From: Smittium culicis
Taxonomy: Eukaryota > Kickxellomycota > Harpellomycetes > Harpellales > Legeriomycetaceae
Length of the DNA: 22,190 nt
Assembly (NCBI GenBank): GCA_001970855.1
Contig: LSSN01001094.1
Span: forward strand, 1 to 22,190
Direction of reading: 5' to 3'
The position numbers were made by a program, and so were the translations under genes. How positions within the stretch are numbered: position 1 is the first letter of the stretch; the number at the start of each line of letters is the position of its first letter. The notes below the pieces were generated by a model, which saw only the letters and a program-made list of their open reading frames with translations, was not told where the DNA came from and made no database searches. This document shows positions 1 through 10,310 of this stretch, in pieces.

Positions 1-38
<38 letters not shown>
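1..38. repeat. Poly-T homopolymer at window edge
   Basis: Thirty-eight consecutive T at the very start of the window. Either the sequence was cut at an assembly break in a homopolymer, or this is the A-tail or A-rich end of the minus-strand retroelement fragment that follows. The sequence alone cannot separate these. Confidence 0.9.
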
Positions 39-41
<3 letters not shown>

Positions 42-133
42 GGAGTTCGATGCATCCCTGATAAAATGGGTCTTCGTTCTCCCTTTATAAGTTTTCAAGT
101 TTGTTATCAATTTAAAGTGAGTTTCGTATAATG

Positions 134-173
134 GGAGTAGAATGAACCTGGATATCCCGAGTCAATCTACTCC
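134..173. repeat. Imperfect inverted repeat in LTR-like patch
   Basis: The arms GGAGTAGAATGA (134-145) and TCAATCTACTCC (162-173) are complementary at 11 of 12 positions. The spacer contains the self-complementary GGATATCC. It could form a long hairpin or be a paired protein-binding site. Confidence 0.75.
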
Positions 174-195
174 TAATTACTATCACTTTTCTATT

Positions 196-219
196 GGTAG
201 ATGTTAGATAACATCTACC
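196..219. repeat. Perfect 11-bp inverted repeat
   Basis: GGTAGATGTTA (196-206) and TAACATCTACC (209-219) are exact reverse complements separated by 2 bases. The palindrome lies just inside the presumed LTR start and is the most perfect one in the window. Its role is unknown. Confidence 0.85.
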
Positions 220-242
220 CTTGTCGGAATCTCCCTACGACA

Positions 243-2269
243 TAAGCCGTTTATGAATCTTTATCAAGGAAGCTTTTAAGCTCTATTATTAAAGGTTATT
301 AACACTAACTTTAACTCTTCTTTCTTTTAAATGATATCAAATAAATTGATTAATCAATTTGTTGATAGTAATTTTAGATCTGATTCAAATATGCACAGAT
401 TTTAATTTTGTGTAAAATTAAGAAGCTAATATGGTAGTATAAAATTTTTTATTTTCAAAACTTGTTATTGAGTGATTTTCTATTTCGAGATAGTATAAAT
501 AATCAAAATACTTTACTATTAAATTTTAGTATTATCACTATTATATTTTCATAAAAATTAAAAACCACCAAAACGAAAAAATCTTTAAAAATTTAAATTA
601 ACCCATTTCCGTCCAACATTATATAAAAAAATCGAATTTAATGATTAGTTTATTATTTTTACCAAAACAAGTTTATTTGCTGTTATATTACAATAAGCTA
701 ATAATTATTAAGGCCTCGAAATTAAAGTATAATTATTAAAAATAGTTGGTTATATCTTGTAGATCAAAAACAACCTACCGCCCGTGAAAGGATTAAATAG
801 AAAATTTTAAATATTTTTACAAATTTAAGTCAAACACATATTAATGTAAAATAAATTATAATATATTATAGAATGCCATTCATAATAATTATTTGCAGGA
901 GAATAAAATGTTTACCTGATAATATATCGTGATAATAAATATTACATTTTCAATTTACTTTGAACTTGCTAGATTCAATAAAATGCTAAAAGATATTAAT
1001 TTAGCATATAAAATTTTAACTAATTCATCTGAAAACAAGTCGAGTCAAATGTGTCTGAATGAGACAATTGGGCTATTGATAATAATCTAGACCATATTAT
1101 CTAGATAGTTTCACAACGTATATCGATTTCATTTTATCAATTTCACACGCGATAGGCTAATGTTTATTAAGAAATAATAGTCTTATGGGCCATGTATAAA
1201 TTATGTATTTTATATTTCAATTAATTTTATTTACTCTAATATGGGAGACTCTTTGGAAAAGCTGGAATTTTTTCTTATATGTATTATTTACTGGTTTAAA
1301 ATAAAAAATCGATCGGATTAAAGTTATTCTACTCAATAAAGTCATCTATTTTAACTCAAATATAAGAGTATCGAGGAATAACAGGATATTTTATGCACAA
1401 AAAGCTTCACTGTTAAAACGAGCTTCCAATTTACCACTACAAATTTAAATAAATATTATGTATTAGCGAATTGTTTTATTTTATAACTTTTAAAAAGCCA
1501 TTTTTAATAATTGAAAAAAAAAAAAAGAAAAAAAAAACATTAATAAATTTAGAATTTTAAAATTTTTATTTAATAATTCAAATTATTTATATTCATATTT
1601 GACATTCAAATATCATACATAAAGAAATTAAATAAATTATATTATTAATTATAAATTCAATGAGCCTGATTTAATTGTTCCTTGTTTAATAAAATTTTCT
1701 ATTTTTTATTTTCTATTTTTTTGTAGTATTAAAATAATTCTCGTGAACTGTTGTAATTTATTAATTCAAATTTAACGCACCTGTATTTTTTTCAGAAATA
1801 TAGCAATTAAAAATTTATAAATTTTATTTAAAGCCTCAATCTCATCATTATTATCTAAAATATTTTATTTCACCATGTGGATAGCCATTAAATATAATAA
1901 ACGACTTGCTAGTGCGGCGTTTAAAAGTAGAATTATTAGTATTGGATCAGGTGTATACTAGCTGTCAAATCAAATCAATTCATATAATTCATTTTAAAAT
2001 GTGACAATTCTAGAACAATCTATGCTAAAATTTTGAAAAAATAAAATTATTTTTTATTTTTTATTAGCCTTTGAATTATCATTTAATTAAAACATCGTTT
2101 CTTGTCTATCTTGAACACTTTTTTGAAAAAACAAATAAATTTAAAAAAATAAATACTGTATGTAAACGATAAAATCTAAATAACTCTTCAGACTCTTAAA
2201 GATTTACTGATTCTACACAGAATTCGAAGGAATACGAAGACCTAAAAGAAATTTAAAAAACTCGCGAAA
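243..2269. other. AT-rich intergenic region, no gene seen
   Basis: About 2 kb of AT-rich sequence with stops in all frames and an A-rich low-complexity run around 1513-1540. I see no coding signature, RNA gene or clear repeat. Its last few hundred bases must contain the promoter and 5' leader of the downstream transporter gene, but I cannot single out a TATA box with confidence in such AT-rich DNA. Confidence 0.6.
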
Positions 2270-3784
2270 ATGATGGAAATTCATCAGTATACTCATGTAT
2301 TTGTTTTAGCAATGATTTTTTCATTTGCTGACGCATATGGTATGGGAGCTAACGACGTCGCAAACTCGTTTGCTACATCAGTTGCATCTGGAACCCTGAC
2401 TCTCAAAGAAGCAGTGTGTATTGCTATTTTTACAGAATTTATCGGCGCTTTCTTCTTGGGTGCACAAACATCTTCTACTATAAGTGGAGGAATTATCGAT
2501 GCTACTAGATTTAAAAATCAACCAGAGCTTCTTATGCTTGGAATGACCACTTCGGTGTTTGGGTCTGCTACTTGGGTAATTTTTGCCACATCCCGTGGAT
2601 GGCCAGTATCCTCAACTCACTCTGTCATTGGGGCTATTATTGGTATGGGCATAACTGCATATGGATTAGACACAGTTAAATGGGGATATGATGGAATTGC
2701 AAAAATTGTTACTTCTTGGTTCGTTTCTCCGTTTATTGCAGCTGCTGTTTCGGCAACAATTTATCTACTATCGAAGTATTTTATTTTCGAGCACAAAAAT
2801 AGCTTCGATAGAGGGTTAAAAGCTATCCCAATATATATATTTTTTACTTTCTTGATCAATTTGGCATTCATTATTAGCAATGGTATGCCCGGTTCAAATA
2901 TAAAAACAACCAGTTTCAGAAAAATTGTAGGAATATCAGCTGCTATATCTCTAATCATCTCTATTTTTTCATACTTTTTCTACTCAAGCTGGTTGAAAAG
3001 AAAAATCATTAACAAAGAGGATATGAAATTCTATCATATACTTTTTACACCATTTTTAGGACCACAGCCCTTAATTAAAGAACTTACAGAAGATCAAATA
3101 GCTGAACTAAAACAAAATACGGATATCGAAGAGCAAAAAGAAAGCCAAGGCTTTATGGGAAGAGTTAAAAAAATAGTTCTTCGTGGTGTGAACAAAGACG
3201 TTCGTAACTTGGACAACCCAGAACTCGAAAGTATCCACGCTCGAGCAAAAAAATACGACAATAATACTGAGTTGTTATTTGAATTCATCCAAGTTCTTAC
3301 ATCGTGTGCGGCTTCATTTGCACATGGTTCTAACGATGTATCAAATGCTGTAGGTCCACTTTCTGCAGTATATCACATTTGGAAAACTGCAGAAGTTCCA
3401 AATGACCAAACTAAGGTTGCTTTGTGGAATTTGGCTTATTGTGCTATTGGTATTGATATTGGCTTGGCAACATATGGCTATCATTTAATGAGAACTCTTG
3501 GAAATAATATAACATATACAACACCCTCTAGGGGCTTTGCTGCGGAATTAGGGACGTCTTTAACTATTGTCACGGCTTCAAGAATTGGAATACCTGTTTC
3601 AACAACACATTGTATTACTGGGGCCATGGTCGGTGTTGGTCTATGCAATGGAGATATGAAAGCAATTAACTGGAAAATGTTTGCTGTATGCTTCCTTTCT
3701 TGGGTAATAACATTACCAGCAGCCGGGCTATTGTCTGGTATATTGTTTGCTCTAATTGCATATTCTCCACAAAAAATCTCATAA
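2270..3784 (+). CDS. PiT-family (PHO-4/Pho89-type) phosphate transporter, copy A
   Basis: A 504-residue membrane protein of the inorganic phosphate transporter family. Fungal members (PHO-4, Pho89) and animal PiT1/PiT2 import phosphate with Na+ or H+ across the plasma membrane. The family's internal duplication is clear. The N-terminal half has GANDVANS (residues 26-33) and PVSSTHS (112-118). The C-terminal half has HGSNDVSN (352-359) and PVSTTHC (442-448). Acidic residues at the places used for transport in animal PiTs are present, including Asp29 in GAND and Glu56 in FTEF. Hydrophobic segments fill both halves and a hydrophilic loop of about 95 residues (roughly 240-335) joins them. It is somewhat shorter than fungal relatives, mainly in this loop. 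There is no intron. Two adjacent ATGs (2270 and 2273) are both possible starts; the paralogue at 19656 begins at about the same place. The ORF is intact and probably functional. Ion coupling cannot be read from sequence. Confidence 0.95.
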   Translation: MMEIHQYTHVFVLAMIFSFADAYGMGANDVANSFATSVASGTLTLKEAVCIAIFTEFIGAFFLGAQTSSTISGGIIDATRFKNQPELLMLGMTTSVFGSATWVIFATSRGWPVSSTHSVIGAIIGMGITAYGLDTVKWGYDGIAKIVTSWFVSPFIAAAVSATIYLLSKYFIFEHKNSFDRGLKAIPIYIFFTFLINLAFIISNGMPGSNIKTTSFRKIVGISAAISLIISIFSYFFYSSWLKRKIINKEDMKFYHILFTPFLGPQPLIKELTEDQIAELKQNTDIEEQKESQGFMGRVKKIVLRGVNKDVRNLDNPELESIHARAKKYDNNTELLFEFIQVLTSCAASFAHGSNDVSNAVGPLSAVYHIWKTAEVPNDQTKVALWNLAYCAIGIDIGLATYGYHLMRTLGNNITYTTPSRGFAAELGTSLTIVTASRIGIPVSTTHCITGAMVGVGLCNGDMKAINWKMFAVCFLSWVITLPAAGLLSGILFALIAYSPQKIS

Positions 3785-3935
3785 TATTAAATCTCGTTCT
3801 TTGAAATATAACCAATGATTAAGATGAAAAATCTTATTTAATCACTCTAGATTATTACTTGATGACAATTCATTTATCATTTTATGGACTATCAATCTCA
3901 TCGATCCGCACATCGTACATATATATTATAATTTT

Positions 3936-3941
3936 AATAAA
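3936..3941 (+). promoter_or_regulatory. Candidate polyadenylation signal
   Basis: AATAAA about 150 bases after the stop of transporter A, directly followed by a second overlapping copy (AATAAATAAA). Such hexamers occur by chance often in AT-rich DNA, so only position and duplication support it. Confidence 0.3.
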
Positions 3942-5457
3942 TAAACTTATTTTTTGCTTTAGATATAAATAAAACTTATTTGAATATACAATTATTTTAT
4001 TTTATTTCTAAATTCATACTATTAATTGAATTTTTTTTATACACGGGGTTTATTTCACAATTTAATTAATGCATAAAAATACAGATATTCACATATAGAA
4101 ATAATTTCTTAATAATGATCATGTTGGTAGCTTCATAAAAAATACAATTCCTTAATAAGGTACTGTGTACAATTTTTCACCTGGTGCACACTTTATAGTT
4201 GAAAAATTTTAATGCTTAGAATCATTAATTCAATTAGTTTATAAAGCTCTTATGTCCTTCATATTCATGAATTTTTTGCTGAAAATAAATGTTATTTAGG
4301 GTGCAATTATTTCACATAACATCTTTAGCTTTTCAAGATACACTAACTCAGGTTATGTATCGTGATAATACAGCTTAAATCATATAAATATATTCATCTT
4401 TGATACACCAGATATTTACTTAAGAAGATATGTGACGTCAAAAAAAAAATTGATAAAATCATGGATTGAGTAAAGTTATATATATGTCTAAGGATATATA
4501 TTGTACTTTATTATACATATCTACAAATAAATATAATTTAATACTATTGAGCTAGTAGATTTGGATCAATATTGAATTGATAATAAAAATTATGTTACTC
4601 GATAAAACGAGATAGAGTATCGTAACATATATTGGGGAATTTTTATTAAGATTACACTTATAGGCATAAAGAATTACAGTGATTAAAATTTCATATTTAA
4701 TTTTTATTTTGTAAAGAAAAAGTTTTTTTAGCATATAATCTTTGAAAATAAAACGACTAAATCGAAATATCTTTCGATTTCGGCCAATGATAATATTATT
4801 ACTATAATATTCGCTCCAATAATACCAAACTAGAACGAATTTCTTTCTTCATTCAAAATCTCAAATATATTATATAATCTTAAAATAGTAAATCATTTTA
4901 ATTCCATATTTACGCTATCTATAGTTGATAATATCTTGTAATTTTTGATAACATAATTATAAATTATATATTCGAGAAAAAATTTTGGTTAAAATATTAT
5001 TATGAATAAATTAAAAAATATTAATAAGTTATATTTTTAAATATTTCCAGGCTTAGAAAACATTTTCTATAATTCCAGTCAGTGATGACATCGAATTTAA
5101 TAAATAAATGAAAAATTTGAGTGCCTAAGTAATCTATTATATTAAATGCGATTCATAAGTTGATATTAATATGATACACTATGGATATAATATGTTTAGG
5201 TTCAATTTAAACATACCAAATAAGTATTATAAATTTTTCATTTATGGTAAGGGGTCCTCTTTACTCGATTATATCAATTGAGTTTTATTAATATTTAACC
5301 CTATCCGGGGCCAACGCTCTTAAATTAATTAAAAATCATAATTGGATAAGCCAAAAAAAGTTTTATTTATTGGATATGTTGTAATTAATAACCAATAAAA
5401 TGTTATCTTTTTGAGATGATTTATCATATTGTCATTTAGTTGGATAATTTTGGGGGG
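3942..5457. other. AT-rich intergenic region, no gene seen
   Basis: About 1.5 kb of AT-rich DNA with stops in every frame. It has a weak inverted repeat around 4591-4631 (TATGTTAC and GTAACATA arms) and a short GC-richer patch near 5240-5320 that I cannot assign. No coding or RNA gene is supported. Confidence 0.55.
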
Positions 5458-5960
5458 TTTTTTTTTTATTTCGTCTCAGAGAGTTTATACACATATTTCT
5501 TTTAAATGGTATCAGGATTTCTAGGAACGAAATTTGATTATTTGGTTTATTGACTTAAATATCTTTTAAAAACATATTATAAGAATTTTCACATTGATTC
5601 ACAATATCCTAATCAGAGGAAACTAGTTTCAATCATTTTTTACTTTAAGAACAGCACCTCCAGAAGCGGTCCCAACTCTTTCAACAAAATCTACGACTGG
5701 CTCTTATATCATTTCCGGCTATCGACAACAATAAATATCTCATCTGTTTAGTAGCTTATTTTAAGAGAATCAGCTCGAACAATCCCAAGATTGAGTAGGA
5801 GCCTAATTTTTATTAATCTTGATAGATGTAGTCTCTGACTTAGAGCTCAATGATCTTGGCGAATATTATTTTGTCGGTATGAGCTTAATTCCGTAATTTA
5901 ATCTAGCTCTGGTCATCCTGGCTACTTGAAGCTTAGCAAGAGAATACCATTCTAGTAATT
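5458..5960 (-). mobile_element. Degraded retroposon remnant with A-tail
   Basis: Read on the minus strand, the right-hand part (about 5640-5960) is clearly more GC-rich than its surroundings. It leads through an AT-rich presumed 3' UTR to the end motif ATAAACTCTCTGAGAC (5473-5488 on +) and then an A-rich tail (poly-T 5458-5467). The same 16-nt end motif plus A-tail occurs at 15508-15534, in a copy with target-site duplications. A short open stretch ends at a TGA at 5629-5631 and reads VGTASGGAVLKVKND. Upstream, all three minus-strand frames are broken by stops. I could not recognise a reverse transcriptase or other domain, so the family is unknown (a LINE-like element is most likely). The left boundary at 5458 is firmer than the right one. 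Confidence 0.5.
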
Positions 5961-7288
5961 AAATTAACCCCAAATCTCATTAGGCTCAAAACTATTAGAC
6001 CAGCTGAGGAATTTATTTAAATTTTTACGTTAATATTTTTATATTTTGCACAAGCTTGATTCGTGTATCTAAGTACACTGTATTACTTAAGTTTCTAGAA
6101 TTTTTATCTTACCGATGTAATCCTATGCTTAAAATAATTTATTGCTTTGGGAGATACATAAATTTAATCCTGATTAAATTAAATTGAATTATCCTGTAAT
6201 AGGTAGCATAAAGTTGATTTATTATTTTATTCATATTTTAGATCACGATTATATTTATTGCTTTTACAATCTTGTATATTTCATACAATTAATTTATAGG
6301 ATTTTCATTTTACTATTAAATTTTTAATATGTCTCAAATTACTAATTGAAATTTTTAATTTATTTATATCCTCTAATGTTTATCTAGTATACTCTATAGA
6401 GGCTCTTTTTCAAAAAAATTCATAGCGTTATCTATAATAGAAATAAAGTGAATCTATGTGATATATGTAAAGTATTTGAAATATCTAAATATATTAGTAC
6501 TCGGCATTAAACTTAATTACATTGTTGAAAATATTCGATTATCAGTTAGCCTTTGTTTTAAAATCCTTGTGCTCGAATTTTAATAATATGTTTCTTGGTT
6601 TTATCTTTTTTATTTGAATCTTCTTAATATTGTTATAAAAAAAAACTTTTTTTCTTTTCTATAGAAATTATCTTTTCAACAAAATTATATTCGAAATGTA
6701 TTTAAATTAGCCAAATTCTATAGTAGATAGGATATATTCATTAATTTAGATATTATATTTATAATTTTTACTTTCAAAAATTTTAACTATATCAAACTAG
6801 GTATATAAGATTAATATTTTGAGCATATAGAAAGTTAAAATATCGAATTTATAAGAGATTATTACTGTCTATATTTTTACCAATACCAATTTTCCTGAAT
6901 ACTCAATTTGGGGACTGCAAGTCTTATAAAATAGTAAAGTTTTATTATTCTATTTTTTTTTTCAAAGTTGTGATTACTGAGACTTTATTAATCTTTTAAA
7001 CAAGAGTAAACATCATTATAAGAAATTACACATGTTTATAGTAATTAAATACGACTTTTTTAATTTATTATACTTTTATTTATCTAAAATATGAATTTTA
7101 TTGTGAAATTTGCAGAATTTGATATATAGTTAAAATATTGAGTTTAGTTTTTAAAATAAAATAATTAAATTCTTGAATTCAAATAAAAAATATTTTGATT
7201 AATATTTACAGATTTTTTCAAGATTCATAATAAAAATTATACATTTACTATGAGTATCGATTTTATAATCACTTTTTTTCGAATAAAA
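5961..7288. other. AT-rich intergenic region, no gene seen
   Basis: About 1.3 kb, strongly AT-rich, with no open frame of meaningful length and no recognisable repeat. The last few hundred bases are the 3' flank of the minus-strand gene that ends at 7289. Confidence 0.6.
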
Positions 7289-8326
7289 TCAATACATTTG
7301 AATAAAACTGTTAATATCAGGTATAAATTCGATCAATGTATATTTTGATTTTACTTTGTTGTTTATAACTCTGAAATCAGATAACTCTCTGAGTCCAAGC
7401 AATTTGAAATCATTTATTGATTTATAATTCTCTTCATCATTTTCTAATATTCTACTTGCATAGATAAAGTCAAAATTAAAATTTGTACTAATATCGTATA
7501 ATATATTTTCTGCAAGCTCAAAGCTTTTATTGTTTACAGAATTCACTGATTCATTTTCTAAATTTAATAATTCTATTCTATCAACGTCATTTTCAAGAAG
7601 CTGATTTTCAGTAAATATTTGGTGGATTTTCTTTTTTCCATTCTGAATATGTATTGTGTTATGAGAATTAAATATTTTATACTTATTTAGGTCTAAATAT
7701 TCATCTTGAAATATTCCTATAGTACTGATTCCGTCTGTTTCTGTAATGTTTTTTTCTGTTTCAAATATAAAAAGACATCTAGTTTTGACTTTGTAGTTAT
7801 AAATATATTGACCTGGAACTGATTGACTTGGTATTGGAGAAAATTTTTCTTCAGCCCTATATATCTTATTTACTTTATAAAAGTCAAATTTAGCGTATTT
7901 TGAATTTCTCGCAGCTATTATAAATCCCTTGACTTGGCTTTCAGTATTTCTTTTCACCGTATTTCCCTTTTTATTATAAAAAACCTCGTTAAATACACTC
8001 AAACTATCAAAATATCCTAAAACTTTGTTGTTTCCGATAACAACTCCATTGCTGAAGCCGCTCTGTTTTTCATATTCGTTATAGTATACTATTTTTACTG
8101 AACATGAACTTTTCTCGGATTTATACTGGCAGCTATCTCTATTAGCACCTAAAACATATCCTTGTTCAAATATTTTTGACTCATTCCTGCTGCATTTATT
8201 GTAAATTGGTATACTTTCTTTGTAATTATTTATATGTTCTCTCACATTTGATTCATTTAATATATCTTTAGTAGCCAATACATTTATTAAGTATATTAGG
8301 AAAACATATGCAAGATTAACCGACAT
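7289..8326 (-). CDS. Unrecognised secreted protein with signal peptide
   Basis: An intact 345-residue ORF on the minus strand, intron-free, with no family I recognise. I place the start at the ATG at 8326; a TTG two codons upstream (8332) is in frame but an unlikely eukaryotic start. The N-terminus (MSVNLAYVFLIYLINVLA) is a good signal peptide, with plausible cleavage after Ala18. There is no other long hydrophobic segment, so the mature protein should be soluble and extracellular or in the secretory pathway. It has four cysteines (45, 66, 75 and 184), enough for two disulfides, and several N-glycosylation sequons, including two NES sites (near 24 and 48) and NIT at 193. It is rich in Asn, Tyr, Lys and Ser and has alternating hydrophobic stretches suggesting a beta-rich fold. 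It stands alone, with no operon or cluster. It may be a lineage-specific secreted or host-interaction protein, but that is inference. Confidence 0.75.
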   Translation of the reverse strand: MSVNLAYVFLIYLINVLATKDILNESNVREHINNYKESIPIYNKCSRNESKIFEQGYVLGANRDSCQYKSEKSSCSVKIVYYNEYEKQSGFSNGVVIGNNKVLGYFDSLSVFNEVFYNKKGNTVKRNTESQVKGFIIAARNSKYAKFDFYKVNKIYRAEEKFSPIPSQSVPGQYIYNYKVKTRCLFIFETEKNITETDGISTIGIFQDEYLDLNKYKIFNSHNTIHIQNGKKKIHQIFTENQLLENDVDRIELLNLENESVNSVNNKSFELAENILYDISTNFNFDFIYASRILENDEENYKSINDFKLLGLRELSDFRVINNKVKSKYTLIEFIPDINSFIQMY

Positions 8327-9906
8327 TTTCAAATTTAATTACATTAGCTAAAGCGAAAATGAAAATGAAGGCTATATTATAAGAAATTATGAAGCTTTTA
8401 TAGCTGCTATCTGATGTATAAGCTATATTTATCTCTTTAATTTAAAGAACGATTGTGCTTATATTATTATTATTTGAATTTTATCTGGATTAGGTTATTT
8501 TTTATAAATATATACCACAAACTTGGATTGAATTTTATAATCTGTTATTTGTATCGATTAAATATATTAATTTAAAGATCGTTAATCTTTTCTAAATTTG
8601 TAATAATATACATATTTAATTATTTTACTATAATATATTATTAAATAATTGAAAAAAGTACTTTTTTAATATAACTTTAACCTGTTTTTGATTATTTTCT
8701 TAGTGATATTCATTTCTTGTTTTATAATTACTAGTTTAATATTGAATAATAATCACGATTAATATCATCTCCAAAAATATTTAATATAAATAAATTTACT
8801 ATTGAAGATAAAAGATTTTTGCGAGTAACTACATAGATAACTTAAAATAATGATTATTTAAAAAGTTATCCACATAAATAGATGAGTAAATAAATACATA
8901 TTTTTCTTTAAAAAAAACTTAATTATAAAAATTTTGATTTTGGGCTATTTTACCGAAAAAATAATGTTATTAAATTTATAATTTTTTTAGAACCTTCAAA
9001 ATATAAATCCCTCTAAAAATAACGAATCCTTATATAAACTAAATTTGGTTTGATATTATTTAAACTGATCATTTTTATTATAGATTATACTATAATTTAA
9101 ATGTTTATTTGATTTTTTTCATAATGTAGAAATATTATTAGAGCTTATCAAAAAATATTGGAAATTCAGATATTTAAAATATACAAAACTAGTTTTTTTT
9201 TTTTTTGGCATCAATGATGAATATATATTTAGAAATAAAAATAAAATTTAAAAAAATATACAATAGATACAATAGATACATGAGTATATTATTTCTATTT
9301 TAATAGAAATTATATTTAAGGGACTCTAGATGAAAAGAGCAACTTGATTCAGACAGATTTCATTAGCTTTAATACCAAAAAATGGTATAAATTATTGAAA
9401 AAACTGACAAAGCATTTCAATTTATACATTTACTCTTTTCATTTTAATATATATACTCGCTAATAAAAACTATAATTTATACATTGTATATTTAAATTTT
9501 TATTGATTTTACATTCTGGCACTTTTCACTATAAAATTCCTCCTTACTAAAGAAACTATAAAATAATTGATATTAGAATTTAATATTCGAATTTTAATAA
9601 AAAATGATATACTCTTTGGAAATTCTATTTAGCAGTTTTTGAATCTATGATAAACAAATATTTTATCGGTCAATTTCATATGTGTCAAATTTTCTTTTTG
9701 ATATTTTTAGCCACTCCCTTTATTAGTTGTTACTATTGTATTTAAATCTTGAAAATAATTTTATAAATAATATGCTAATAAGTATTATACTCGATTTGCT
9801 TTAATTTTGAGATCTTTGAATTGTTAAAATTTAGTAAATTTAAAAAAAATTCATAGCTTATTCATAATTTTAGGTCAAAAAATTTGCTATTATTTAGTAA
9901 ATTAAA
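8327..9906. other. AT-rich intergenic region, no gene seen
   Basis: About 1.6 kb of very AT-rich sequence. It must hold the promoter of the minus-strand secreted-protein gene near 8330-8500. A T-run at about 9192-9206 could be the tail of another minus-strand retroposon, but the sequence beside it lacks the CTCTCTGAGAC end motif. No gene is seen. Confidence 0.55.
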
Positions 9907-10240
9907 TTATATAATATATTAGTATAAAATAATGTGTTTAGCTGAATATAATGAAAACTTATAATTATTATGCGAATTTCTAGATAAAATTATGTTACCT
10001 AATCTTTGTTTATGTTCGAAATCTTTCGTATTTACTAAATACTTTAACCCCAGAAAAATTTTCAAAAGTTCCAAAATGTTCGAAATTCCGTTATCAAAAT
10101 TGAAAATTCAAGAATATTCTAGAAATTTCAAATTCATATCCAAAATTTCTTTGAAAAAATAAGGGTAAAAAGTATGATAAAAAAAACAAATCAAATCTAA
10201 AAAGTATATATACTGTCTATTTTCCCTGTTTTTTTGAATT
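9907..10240 (+). repeat. Left inverted terminal repeat of DIRS element
   Basis: About 334 bp whose reverse complement matches 14074-14411 along its full length, at roughly 85% identity by eye (nearer 90% in the outer half). Shared blocks include the outer edge TTATATAATATATTAGTAT, GTTACCTAATCTTTGTTTA, GAATATTCTAGAAAT and the inner edge CTGTCTATTTTCCCTG. Similarity stops sharply after position 10240. AT-rich upstream DNA from 9906 leftwards does not match the right flank. Confidence 0.92.
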
Positions 10241-10310
10241 CATTCCGTCATTTGAGCTAGGTACACAACCAGAAATCATATATATAATCAAATTAAATAA
10301 AGTAAAAATT

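Larger units (their letters stand above)
39..242 (-). mobile_element. Probable LTR fragment of an LTR retrotransposon
   Basis: This patch is more GC-rich and more structured than the surrounding AT-rich DNA. Read on the minus strand it begins with TG at 242, in TGTCGTAGGGAG, as LTRs normally do. It then carries a series of inverted repeats (222-242, 196-219 and 134-173), followed by a TATA-like box in the right order (minus-strand TTATAAAGGG, 81-90), and runs into poly-A (poly-T on +). TG start, palindrome-rich upstream part and TATA box are consistent with the U3-R part of a Gypsy-like LTR. No terminal CA, partner LTR or internal coding region is in the window, so this may be a solo or truncated LTR, or a different repeat with similar structure. 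The identity is inference. Confidence 0.45.

Noticed and set aside
4552..4734. 60-codon minus-strand open frame
   Set aside because: Ile/Leu/Tyr/Lys/Asn-only composition typical of random AT-rich sequence.
9188..9210. T-run that might be another retroposon tail
   Set aside because: The sequence beside it lacks the shared end motif, no target duplication is visible and no GC-richer body adjoins it.
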